A stretch of DNA of 64,000 nucleotides from Strongylocentrotus purpuratus (taxonomy: Eukaryota; Echinodermata; Echinoidea; Camarodonta; Strongylocentrotidae), in contig NW_022145615.1 in NCBI RefSeq assembly GCF_000002235.5, forward strand, positions 30,039,059-30,103,058, in the 5' to 3' direction. This document shows positions 34,455 to 46,200 of the stretch, one piece after another; position 1 is the stretch's first letter; every line of letters starts with the position of its first letter. Below the pieces are notes generated by a model that had not been told where the DNA came from, did no database searches, and saw nothing but the letters and a program-made list of their open reading frames with translations. A program made the translations under genes and the position numbers.

Positions 34455-34990
34455 TAACCATAAGAATGGTTATATAAGGAAGAAACAAAGAATAACATAA
34501 GGAAAGGTTAACATTAGAAAAGTTTAAAGAAGGAAGAAACAAAGGATAACATAAAAGAAGGTTATCGAAGGATGAAACAAAGGAAGGATAACATAAGAAA
34601 AGACGGAAAAGAAAATAACAAAAGATTGATGATAGCAGGTTATAGAAGTAAGAAACAAAGGATAATAAGGAATGTCTATAAAAGGAAGAAACAAAGAATA
34701 ACATAAGAAAGGTTATGAAAGTATATACAAAAACAAAGGATAACAAAAGGAAAATGTTATAGACGGAAGAAACGAAAAATAACATAAGGAAAGATTATAG
34801 AAGGAAAAAGCAAAGGATAACATATAGGGAGACACAGAAATAGAAATTGCTTAAGAATATATAATGAAAAGTAGAAGAGAAAATAAAAGATGGAAAAACA
34901 AAGAATAACATAAGAAAAATAGAAAGAGAAATGATAGAAAGCAAACAAAGAATAACATGAGGAAAGATAGAAATGATAGAATAATTATTT
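34455..34990. repeat. Degenerate purine-rich minisatellite
   Basis: About fifteen degenerate units of roughly 35 bp built on GGAAGAAACAAAGGATAACA followed by TAAGAAAAGGTTATAGAA. Minus-strand Phe/Leu-rich frames through it are artefacts. Confidence 0.75.
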
Positions 34991-36085
34991 GTCTCCACTC
35001 CACCATACAACACAGAATAAATTATATTTTAAAGAAGAATTATAGAATCAATGCCAGATTATGTCAAGACTAACATAAACATGTAGAAGGTTAAGAAATG
35101 ACTATGTTGTTATTAATAGTATCAATTGTTTTCAGTTTAGTCTTGTTGTTTGTTTCTTTTGGCAGCTAATTCAAAGAAGAATTCATATAATGAGAATGTA
35201 ATAAAGAGACACAATCAATTTTTCAATTGAATTCTTCAATTTGTTTATTGTCTTGAGACTGGCTTATGTGATTAATATTGATAACATTAGGTCATAGAGA
35301 TAATGTTAAGGTGTAGACTGTCAAAATCAATTTATTTAATAACATTAATGAATTAAGGAGAATCAAATGACAATTTAAACACACAATGTCAATAATACTT
35401 AGGGTAATATATACTACAGAAATCACTTAACTATACTGAAGTATAATTGTCAATTGCATTATAAGATGTATGAATGATGAATATTTTGGTCAGAAGAGTA
35501 TCTGATTGATTGAATGAATTTGTGCATTGATGTGAACAATAATAGTTGGCATTGGTTAAAAGACATTGTTAAATTCAATAATTGATATGAATCATGTACT
35601 GCTTTGCTAGGAGGTATGATATATGATTAGACATAATTATCGTACACTTCTCTGATTAATGATAGATTGATGATTGGTTGGCTGGTTTAATAACCAAATG
35701 AATGATTGGTTGATTGATTGCCTGCGTGGTTGATTGAATGATTGATTGATTAAATGATTGTTTGGTTAATTGGATGATGGGCTGAATGATCGATAGATTG
35801 ATTGACTGATCGGTTGATTGGTTAATTTTTTATTTGTATTTAGTTGGTTGGATAGTTAGTACATTGTATCTAATCGTTTACTAATCGCACAAGCAAACTT
35901 TATTGTATTACAATGTGCAAATGTTGAATAAGGGTGTTATTTTATTATTTTGAATTATTATTTTAAATCGGGATTTCTTTTCTTTCTCAACGATAATGTG
36001 GGGCAGAAATCATTATTCTACATGATACAATCGACTCAGAAAAAAATCTGATCAGGAATGACGATACATATGGCCAGAGGCAACG
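34991..36085. other. AT-rich DNA with a TTGATTGA simple-sequence stretch
   Basis: 35,640-35,860 is dominated by TTGATTGATTGAATGATTGG. The remainder is AT-rich and has no gene-like signal. Confidence 0.6.
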
Positions 36086-36094
36086 CTCCCTGGG

Positions 36095-36720
36095 GGCAGG
36101 GGGCACAGTGCCTCCCCCATTCTTCAAATGCCCTAAAAGTGCCCCTTTTTCCTTATACGGCCCAATTAAAATGAGAGCTCTTTCCCCTTGTCACTTTTCA
36201 TCTTCATAAGTGCCCCTATTTCATTTCTGGAAAATCACCCTTTTCAGGTACGAGAAGTTACTCATTTTAACTTCAGGTAAGTGCCCCTTCCCCGGCCTCC
36301 TGATAAGTGCTCTTTTTATTTCTGATGAGTGCCCCTTTTTAACTCTAATAACTTCACCTTTTATTTTGACATGTGCCCCTTTTACTTTCTAATAAATTAT
36401 CTTTTTCTTTTTGATAAGATCCATTTCCCCCTTATCATAAAAACCCCCCTTTTGCCGTCTAAGACTGTACGTTTTCCTGTATTAAAAGTGCCTCTTTTTC
36501 GTTTCCATAAGTGCCCCTTTTTATATTTGATAATTTCCCTTTTAACAATGATACGGCCCCTTTTACTTTATTAAGGGACCTATCCTCTTTTCATAAATGC
36601 CCCCTTTGACCATTTTTAAATGTCACCATCAAAATCCTTTTCTTGTTTAATAAGTGTATTATCCCTGTCGATAAGCGTCCTATTTTCCTCTCATTACACG
36701 TGCCCCTAATTTAAAGCGAC
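36095..36720. repeat. Degenerate ~30-bp minisatellite (AAGTGCCCCTTTTT)
   Basis: About fifteen units of GATAAGTGCCCCTTTTTATTTCT with much drift, starting after CTGGGGGCAGGGGGCACAGT. No coding content. Confidence 0.75.
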
Positions 36721-37202
36721 CAAAAGACTTTTCCCCCTAAGCTCGATCGCATCTATAGATGATAGAATAATGTTACTTATCAAAGGTCTGTTCAGTCTTC
36801 CGTTATGAGAATGTGCTTATAACCCCATCAGGATTGTTTTTTCTCTCTTTATAAGATATAATTTTTCGCACTGCGACCTTGCAAATCTTTAAAAAAAATA
36901 CTCGCTCGCTCGCAAATAAATGTTCATAGTATGATGCTTACGCAATGTATTGTATGATGTTTAAAGAGAAATAAAAACTGAAATCATCCCTGATAATGTA
37001 ATCACAAGGTAGGGGTATACACCAATGTCTAAAATTGTATATTTTCGCATTGAGATTTTCCTTTGTAGTTGCCCTTTTTTGTTGGTGCCCCCAACCCCCA
37101 CCCCACCCCACACTTTGGAAGTCACTTCGCTGCCCCTGCACATGGCATGCCTCTATTCTGATATTGAACCTTTCTTGGGCTATCACGTTTGAAACAAAAT
37201 AC

Positions 37203-37345
37203 TGATTGTATGAGTAAGTATCCCATAACAAAGCAGGGTGCAATAGGAGTCTGAGGGAAATTGCCCTTCAAAATTCTTTGAAAATGAGAAATGCCTCCTG
37301 TTTTTCTCACAGCTTTGTATTAGTAAAATGTAAAGCTTATGACTA
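37203..37345. repeat. Segment homologous to the first actin-like intron
   Basis: GAGTAAGTAT, AACAAAGC, TGCAATAGGAGTCTGAGG, TTTGAAAATGAGAAATGCCT and CCTGTTTTTCTCACAG match, in order and spacing, 8,415-8,545, the donor end and first 120 bp of the actin-like intron. No actin exon sequence is visible upstream here. Confidence 0.65.
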
Positions 37346-37524
37346 TTGAGTCAAGTGACTGACCGGGGTGACTGACTGGCTTTTTTTCTTCTTTGGTATA
37401 TACATAAACTGAGCTGTAAAGGTATGAGCATTTGGCTACACCAATAACCGACTTCTTGTAATGGCCAATTATTAAACTGACTGAATCTATGCGCAGCACA
37501 AAACGTACGACCATTCAGTACAAT

Positions 37525-37799
37525 CAGTGGCGTACGCAGGATTTTTTAAAGGGGGGGGGGGGGTTATAATCGGGCCCGAAAAATTTGCTCCCGCCGGCCG
37601 AAAAGTCGCTCAGTGGGGGGGGGGGGGAACTTTTTTTTTTTTTTTTTTGTCTCGAAATCTGAAAATTTGACATTTTGTTCCGTTGGGGGGGGAGGGGGTA
37701 AGGTCACCTTTTTTTAGGTCAGCCATTGGTATAATTTTTTCACAAAAAACCATACACAAAACATATACATAAAAAAACTAAAGGGGGGGGGTTAACCCC

Positions 37800-37840
<41 letters not shown>

Positions 37841-37857
37841 TGCGTACGCGCCTGGGT
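37525..37857. mobile_element. Poly-G/poly-C element with GGCGTACGCAGG / CCTGCGTACGCGCC ends
   Basis: Left end CAGTGGCGTACGCAGGATTT and right end CCCTGCGTACGCGCCTGG, with G, T and C runs between. The internal CCGGCCGAAAAGTCGCTCAG is the same block as in the 8,762-9,312 element, so the two are one family with different palindromic tips (CGTACG against GGATCC). Confidence 0.72.
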
Positions 37858-37859
37858 AC

Positions 37860-39185
37860 CATAGTCTGAAAATCAGACTATTACTTATTGACTTGGTAGC
37901 ACTTAAAGGAAAAGTTGAGTTCTGTTGCAGAGGGTGCTACACAAAATAATTTTTGTGTGAGATAGTGAAAAACTGAGTGTCAAATTTAAAAGAACATAAT
38001 ATTTAAATGACAAAATCATCTTTGTTTAATCAAAATCGGTTCAGAGACGGCTGAAATATAACGATTTCTAATACTTGTGTATCACCACAAAATATAAGGT
38101 ATTTTGAAAAATTTGAAGAAAAAAAAACCGTTGAAAAAACGAAATAACGCCTTTTACGTCGAATTTCATCCAATGCCGATGTTGGCTTTTTTGTTGGCAT
38201 TTTCGTGTTGCTTATATTACGCACAACCAGCCAGCCCATGTATTGTTATATTTAATTAAATAATTAATTAACCGTCACCGTGTTTTTTTAAGAGGAGCTG
38301 AATTGGAATGCTCGTATTGGCTAAATTTCACATATGTTGGGGTCTAAAGGACACTAGAAATGTCATAAATAAGAATAAGAGCAATAACAATGCACTTTGA
38401 AGGCATTTGCGGTCTGAAAACAGAGCTCTACTATTCCGTTAAGTCGATTCGACAACTATAATAGGCTAGGCGTTATTTTCCCATTTAAAGACATTTTCAA
38501 GCCCCCTCTTTTTTCAGGCAAGTTGTAAAGTAGTATTATCTTTCATATGCCGTTGGAATTTAACCTTTTCATTTTTTTGGCCTGCAAATGGGACATAGTA
38601 CCTTTAAATAAGAGAAATAATCTTTCCGGCCTGCTTATGAGCCAGAGGAAATGAAACAGCGCCATCTAATGATCACTGATAAATAACTCGAAAAAAGTAT
38701 AACCAGGCGGAAATAATCTTTTCAGATTGGACCAGGGAGCTCATCTCCCTGATTGGACAGCCTTATAAACCCCAAAAGAACAACAGCATCATCAATTTCC
38801 TAACTTTCGAAACCGAAATCAGCAGGGATAGAACTTTCCCAGCACAGACCTTCCCCACTCCAGTGCTGATGAAATATTGGTCAGATTTAATTAAATATCT
38901 GATTATTTAGCATAACGTATAAGAACAGTGGCAGTGGCGAATGTTGCAAATGGTGTGATAATTGAATAAATATTGTTTTGAAGTTTGAACCTAAAATCTT
39001 TGTCCAAAAACCTATGTCTTTCTCTTGTTTGTTATATGTTTACTCCATTTCACAACAACCGCTCACCTCTTCTACCATACTTTGATTAAAATTACTTCAT
39101 GTCAATATAGATCAGGTGGCGAGTTTTAGTTACCATGAACAAACATGTTTAACATGATATCATTTACAATCAACATCCTTGACAT
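37860..39185. other. No recognisable feature
   Basis: Noncoding sequence without recognisable repeats or motifs; short open frames on both strands lack support. Confidence 0.55.
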
Positions 39186-39187
39186 GC

Positions 39188-39292
39188 ATGGTATTAAGAA
39201 AATGAGTAAAAACAAATTGAGAAGAGAAGATTTAAATAGAAAATAATTTGTCTTCTCTCAGCGGCTAGGCAGGCCCGCTACAAAAATTAAAT
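39188..39292. repeat. Dispersed repeat, copy 2
   Basis: Matches 10,990-11,105 in order: AAGAAAATGAG, ACAAATTGAGAAG, then CAGCGGCTAGGCAGGCCCGC. Confidence 0.6.
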
Positions 39293-39339
39293 AGCGAAGG
39301 TTTACAACAGAGAAGAAAATTAAAATGGATACCAATGAC

Positions 39340-39600
39340 AATTATCATAATAAAAGGAAGATGATAATAACTATATCATAATAATGATATAAATGATGAT
39401 GATGATGATAATAATAATGATAATAATAACAATAATTATGATAATGAAATAATGATATATAAATAATACTTTTCTACTAGTTAACCAATAGTACAGACTA
39501 CTACTCTACTGCCACAATAATGATCATAATAATAATAAAAACAATAATAATAACGAATGATAACAGTACAGATAGAAGAATTAATTAAAGAATTAGATTT
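39340..39600. repeat. ATGATG / AATAAT simple sequence
   Basis: Irregular GATGATGATGATAATAATAA runs; a purine-rich stretch (GAAGAAGAAGAGGAAG) follows to about 39,710. No gene supported. Confidence 0.8.
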
Positions 39601-39929
39601 AGGATCGAAGAAGCCTGAAGAACAAGAGAAGAAGGAAGATGAAAAAGAAGAGAAGAAGAAGAGGAAGAAGAATTGGGAAGAACTTAGAAAAAGACTGGAG
39701 GAAGAAAGTCAAGCCATTTACTAAAATGGGGCTCCTGCTCCCACTTGTTTTATTTGTTGTTGTTAGGGGCCACATCTAGACCTATACCTATATATAGGGA
39801 GGCACATCTAGACCTATACCGATATATAGACCCCCCTATACCCTTTGATTTATTTATTTTTGAATAAAGAAAGCAAACTACGCCACTTAAGTCCGGTGCA
39901 CGATTGGACTTAATGCGTGCACAACTGTA

Positions 39930-42900
39930 ATTGTGAAACTAGAAATGCAATCGTGTCACAACGATGTGCGTGCAATGACGCCATGTTTCTACGTGTCAAA
40001 CGAAGGAGCTACTCTCGGAATATCCAGAGCAATATGTAAGAAGTCTGTAGCTTCTGTGATAGTGGAGATAGGTAGGGCGAAAGAAAGGTCACCAAAACGG
40101 CCAGAAACGAAAAAAATGGTGCCTTGACGGTCACGCATGAGGGTTTCCGGAGAACGAAGAATTTAGTGACCTTGAAAGAATGCTAGAGACTACGCCTACG
40201 AATTTTGAAGGGAATTGGAGTAGAGGAAGGGATCTAGAAAGGGCTCGCAAGCACTGCGTGCAAAACCAATAGGATTTGTTGCATGATGAACATGTTGCGA
40301 ACGTGCTTTGGCACGAACGGCCGCCCATACTAACACAAACAGTCTTAAAAATGACGTCATAGCCGATACGTGTTATAATTGGGCGGAAACTCGGCGGAAT
40401 TCGTATAGTGACCCTTGTTCAAATGTGATTTACTTACAATTTTCTGTGTGAACATATACCATACTTGGTATCATTCGAAAGGGCACTTCATTGCGGTTAG
40501 TTTAAAACCATTGTTATCTCTGCGCAATGTATTGCACGCATTAAACGCGCTATTACGTAATGCATAGTAAATTCATCATTTTTGGCGATAACTTTGCGCT
40601 GACATATTTAAATTTTACTAAACTTTGCAAATAGTTGTCACGTACATGGATACATATGTCTACCAAGTTTTATTGATGTAGGTACAAAGATCGCCATTTT
40701 AGAGCAAGTTGAAGTTATTTTGGAATTTTCTTGAAAATGGCGAATTTAGAGGGCATTTTTCTCAAAGTCGGTCAGTGTTAGGGTATATAATTTTGTATAT
40801 GGCTGGAAAGGGCATATCCTCAAGTATCTAAATCCAAAAAAGGGTACGGATCTGCCAAGCCATAATGGAGATACGGCCACAGAAAGAAAGCCAATTCCCA
40901 GAACTTTAGAGGGCGCTATTTATGTTTTTGCAAAGCCATTGGAGCGTGAAATTTTGCATGGCTATGTGCAATTATGAGATAAAGATACTGTAAGATTTAT
41001 ATACAAAGGTGAATTTATATGAGAAAGTTATGGCAGTTTTAGATTATTTAGGGGTCAATTTTTCAAGAATTTGAGAGATTTTTGACGGAGTCGGTTTCAG
41101 ATTTGAATTTTGAGTACGAAGATGGCATTTTGAAGGGCAGGTTATACGTCGCAGATTAAAGAACATCTCTTAGACTATTTAGATGAATTTGTTAAAAGTT
41201 TGTAGGATCTAGGATAGTGGAGATAGGAAGGAAGAAAGAAAGGCCTTAAAATGGACCAGAAACGGACAAAATGGCGCCTGGATGGTTATGCATGAGCGAT
41301 TTCGACAATCGAAGAATGTAGTGACCTTGATGAGATGTTAGAGACTATGCCTATGAAATTTGAAAGGAAAAGGACATGAGGAAAGCACCTAACTAGGAAT
41401 AACAAACACTACGTGCAAAACGAATGGGATTCCGGACGACAAGAAGAAGAAGAGGAAGACTAGAAATGCAATCGTGTCACAACGATGTGCGTGCAATGAC
41501 GCCGTGTTTCTACGTGTCGAACGAAAGAGCTTCTCTCGGACTATCCAGAGCAATTTGCACGAAGTCTTTAGCTTCTGTAATATTGGAGACAGGTAAGGCG
41601 AAAGAAAGGCCTCAACAGTGACCTTGATGGGATGGTATTGACTATGCCTACGCTGTTTGAAAGAAATTGGGATAGGGGAAAGAACCTAGAAAGGGCTCGC
41701 AAGCACTGCGTGCAAAAACAAATGGGATTAGTTGCATGTTCGTCATTGCAATCAAGATCGTTCTAGGGGTCAAAAGCGTGAACCCGATTTGCCCCATAGA
41801 CAATGCGTGTAATGCATGGGCGGAAAACGTAGAGGATCTGTATTATGACCGGAGTTAAATTGTTTTTTCTCTCTCTCTTTATGTCTCTTTATGGGCCGTA
41901 TATGGTATCATTGGAAAGAGAATTTCATGGTCGTTATTGTAAACTACTCTTTTTTTTTCTATGATAATCCTATCGAAACACGTGATGTAAAATAGATTTA
42001 AAGGACAAAATGGCGTCTTAAATGGCCCCCTTGACCAATTTTAAAAATCCGGCCACGAAGTGCCCTGCGTATTGCATCTCGGAATGTCATTGCAAATTTT
42101 CAAGGAAAAAAAAGGATGTTTAGGAGGCGAAAAGTAGTCTGAAAAAAATGACGTCATGGCCGATAAGTGTTATAATCGGGCGGAATTCGTATAGTGACCC
42201 TTGTTCAAATGCGATTTACTCACAATTTTCTGTGTAAACATATACCATACTTGGTATCATTCGAAAGGGCACTTCATTGCGGTCAGTTTGACACCATTGT
42301 CATCTGCACGCAATGTACTGCACGCATTAAAGGCGCTATTACGTAATGCATAGCAAATTCATCATTTTTGGCGATAACTTTGCGCTGACGTTATTAAAAT
42401 TTACCAAACTTGGCAGACAGTTGTCACGTATATGGATACATATGTCTGCCAAGTTTCATTGATGTAGGTATAAAGATCGCCATTTTAGAGCAAGTTGAAG
42501 TTATTTCGGAATTTTCTTGAAAATGGCGAATTTGGAGGGCAATTTTCTCAAATTTGGTCAGTGATAGGGTATATAATTTTGTATATGGCTGGAAAGAGCA
42601 TATCTTCAAGTATCTAAATCCAAAAAAGGGTACGGGTTTGCCAAGCCATTATGGAGATACGGCCACAAAGAGAAAGCCAATTCCCAGAACTTTAGAGGGC
42701 GCTATTTATGTTGTGCAAAGCCATTGGAGCGTGAAATTTGGCATGGCTATGTGCAATTATGAGATAAAGATACTGTGAGATTTAAATACAAAACGGAATC
42801 TATATGAGAAAGTTATGGCAGTTTTAGCTTATTTAGGGGTCCATTTTTCAAGAACTTGAGAGATTTTTGACGGAGTCGGTTTTAGATTTGAATTTCGAGT

Positions 42901-43286
42901 ATGAAGATGGCATTTTGAAGGTCAAGTCATACGTCGCAGATGAAAGAACATCTCTCAGACTATCTAGAGGAATTTGTTAGAAGTTTGTAGGATCTAGGAT
43001 AGTGGAGATAGGAAGGAAGATATAAAGGCCTTAAAATGGACCAGAAACAGACAAAATGGCGCCTGGACGGTCATGCATGAGTGATTTCCAAAATCGAAGA
43101 ATGTAGTGACCTTGATGAGATGTTAGAGACTATGCCTATGAAATTTGAAAGGAAACGGACATGAGGAAAGGGCATAACTAGTGATGACAAGCACTACGTG
43201 TAAAACGAATGTGATTTCAGGACGAAAAGGAAAATATTAATGGGGCAGAATGTGAACGAAAACAAGGCAATGACGAAGGGTCGTCA
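39930..43286 (+). repeat. Higher-order satellite, left array (two cores)
   Basis: Modules in order. D starts ACTAGAAATGCAATCGTGTC. A contains GACGTCATGGCCGATACGTG and ACCATACTTGGTATCATTCG. Core B contains AGGGTATATAATTTTGTATA and AGAGGGCGCTATTTATGTT. C contains ACAAAATGGCGCCTGGACGG and ends in a purine-rich linker. Core starts lie near 40,772 and 42,554 (1,782 bp apart). D comes in two types: a short D2 (from 39,935, with TGGCACGAACGGCCGCCCAT) and a long D1 (from 41,459, with CCCATAGACAATGCGTGTAA). C and D share a common ancestor (GTGACCTTGATG...ACTATGCCTA), so the unit is itself made of duplications. No protein-coding signal. Confidence 0.88.
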
Positions 43287-46200
43287 TTGCAATTAGTAAC
43301 TGCGAATTTGCTGGAAACTGATATTTACATTTATGATGAAGAATTGAAATGTTGGCATATATTTTGTGGAAATAAAGCCAAAATGGGAGAGGTTACAACA
43401 AACAGAGGTATATATATAAACCATACAGGTGGAATACATTATGATGTTGTGTTATCTGTCCAAAATAATGGAGTTATTGAGAATGTTGTTGAACTTGCTG
43501 AAACTGAAGATTTTCATAAAAGTTATGAAGATGTTGAGTATATTAATGAGGTTGAAATTGACAAAAAAATTGAAGAGCCTCCCAGCAAAAAAGTAAGAAT
43601 AAATAGTGCTTTATACACTTTTGATCAAGAAGGTAATAAATCATGCAAGGATGTATCTATTGAACCTAGAAGAGTGACTCCAAGATTCAGGGGTAAAACA
43701 AGGAAAACTGGATTCAAAACGAAACTTAAAGAACAGAAAATGAAAATGAGGTTATCTAGGGTAAAACCAATCCTTAAAGAAAGTAAATACAAGACGGATG
43801 AATTGTACAAGAAAAAACAAAAAGCCGCCAAAAAGAATAAATATAAGACAGATGATTTGTATCGATCTAAAATAAAATCTGCTGAAAAGATCAAATATAA
43901 GACAGACGACTTGTATCGATCTAAAATAATATCTGCTAAAAAGACGAAATATAAGAAAGACGACTTGTATCGATCTAAAAGAATATTGGCTGAAAAGACC
44001 AAATATAAGACAGACGACTTGCATCGATCTAAAATAATATCTGCTAAAAAGACGAAATATAAGACAGATGACTTGTATCGATCTAAAAGAGTATTGGCTG
44101 AAAAGACCAAATATAAGACAGACGACTTGCATCGATCTAAAATAATATCTGCTAAAAAGACGAAATATAAAACAGACGACTTGCATCGATCTAAAATAAT
44201 ATCTGCTAAAAAGACGAAATATAAGACAGACGACTTGTATCGATCTAAAAGAATATTGGCTGAAAAGACCAAATATAAGACAGACGACTTGTATCGATCT
44301 AAAATAATATCTGCTAAAAAGACCAAATATAAAACTAATGATATATATCAATCAAGGAAGAAGAGAGCAATATTTTTGAAGTATAACACTGATGCAAATT
44401 TTAGACTAAGTCATAATATGTATCATCGTATCAAGTATAAATGCAATGCTTTGCATAGAAATTATATGCTACAAAAATCACAATTGCAGGTTAGACAAAA
44501 GAAGAATTTGAGATTTTACCAAGGTTGCAAAGAGAAATACCTTAGGAATGTATTGTTCAGAGCAAAAAAATTGTGTGCACTAAGACTAAAGTATCGATTA
44601 GATCACACTTATTCTGCAGCACTGCGGCGAAAACAGAAAATAAGTTATCATAAGAAGAAAAGTATCAGTGATGTTATAAGTAAGTTCCAAAACTTTCATT
44701 GTAATGGACCAGAATACGTTTGTTCAGTATGTTTGAAATTATTGTTTCGTACTCAAGTTTTGCAATGTCATAAATTGAAATATAAAATAAGTAGATGCAT
44801 ATCTGAAAAGTACCTTCACATTTGTACAAGTTCTTGTTCTAAAGACTGTATGATTAAACTGTGCCGAGGCAAATTGTGGATTTGTTACACATGTCATCGA
44901 AAATTGAAACAAAATATAGTGTCATCAGAAGCGTGGACTAATAATCTACAATTGAATGACATACCGGACACTTTACTGAAATTGAATAGCCTTGAATGTC
45001 ATTTGATTTCACAAAATATTTCTTTCATGAAAATTGTTTGTTTACCAAAGGGAGGACAGTTTTCTGTAAAAGGTCCTGTAGTCAGTGTACCATCAAATAT
45101 GTCAAAAGGAGTTAGTGTACTTCCAAGACAACCTTGCGATGATCAATTAGTACGTGTCAAGCTCAAAAGAAAGCTGTCGTATAAAGGGTATTATGAATAT
45201 CGTAATGTCAATACCAAAAATGTCATGGATGCTTTGCAGTATTTGAAAAAATATAATAAATGGTATCATACAATAGATATTGATGCTATGTGGACTATTG
45301 AACATATTGAAGAAAGCGAAACTGTTGTAAATGATGATAATTCTGAAGCTGTAAAAAATGATGAATGTGGTGAAGAATTAGATATTGCTAAAGAAGAAAA
45401 ACTTGTCTTGAATAAAACAGCACAAAATGAAACAAATAAAGAAGCCATTCATGAGGATAATGATAAGCTAAGAGGATTACCACTTGACTCTTGTCTCCAA
45501 GAAGAAACTATACATGTTGCACATGATTATATTCATGAGAATAACATGAAAGATAATTGTAATGTCGAATTAGATAATGAAAAACATGAAAAAAAGGGAA
45601 CAGACGAACTGAAAACACAAAATGAATCAAATGAAGAAGAAGTCATTGATGATGATGATGATGATGATGATGATAAGTTACGAGGATTACCACTTGACTC
45701 TTGTTTCCAACCTGTGAATATTGGACAACAATTACTGGATGAAGAATTTGCTGATATTTTATGTATTGCTCCATGTGAAGGATCAACTCCTTTACGCATT
45801 TTATTTAATCTATGGACTGAAGCTCAAACATTTCCTACCCTTTTTCCACAAGGACTTAATACATATCATGAAAAACGTGAACAGAAAATTTCACTAAAAA
45901 GGTATTTCCATAATCGATTAATGAATGTAGATAACAGATTTGCACAAAATACAGACTATATATTTTATGCACAATACATTAGTGAAATTGAAAATGTAAT
46001 GTCTAGTATATCTATAGCTTTACGAACAGGTGGTCAAAAGACCAGTCACGATAATGAAGTGACAGCCTCTATGCTAAAAAATGATAAAGAACTGAGTAAA
46101 ATTTTGAAGTCTGATAGAGGTTATAGATTCTTATCATCTGTAAGAGGAACACCTCCATATTGGCAAAGAGTTCAAAAAGACTTACTAGCAATGATTCGTC

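Noticed and set aside
39599..39724. A Glu/Lys-rich stretch resembling a coiled-coil C-terminus
   Set aside because: Purine-rich simple sequence gives such peptides by chance; no acceptor or upstream exon is seen.
43625..44351. Long minus-strand frames rich in Leu/Phe/Tyr
   Set aside because: Antisense of the 54-bp repeat in the Helentron ORF.
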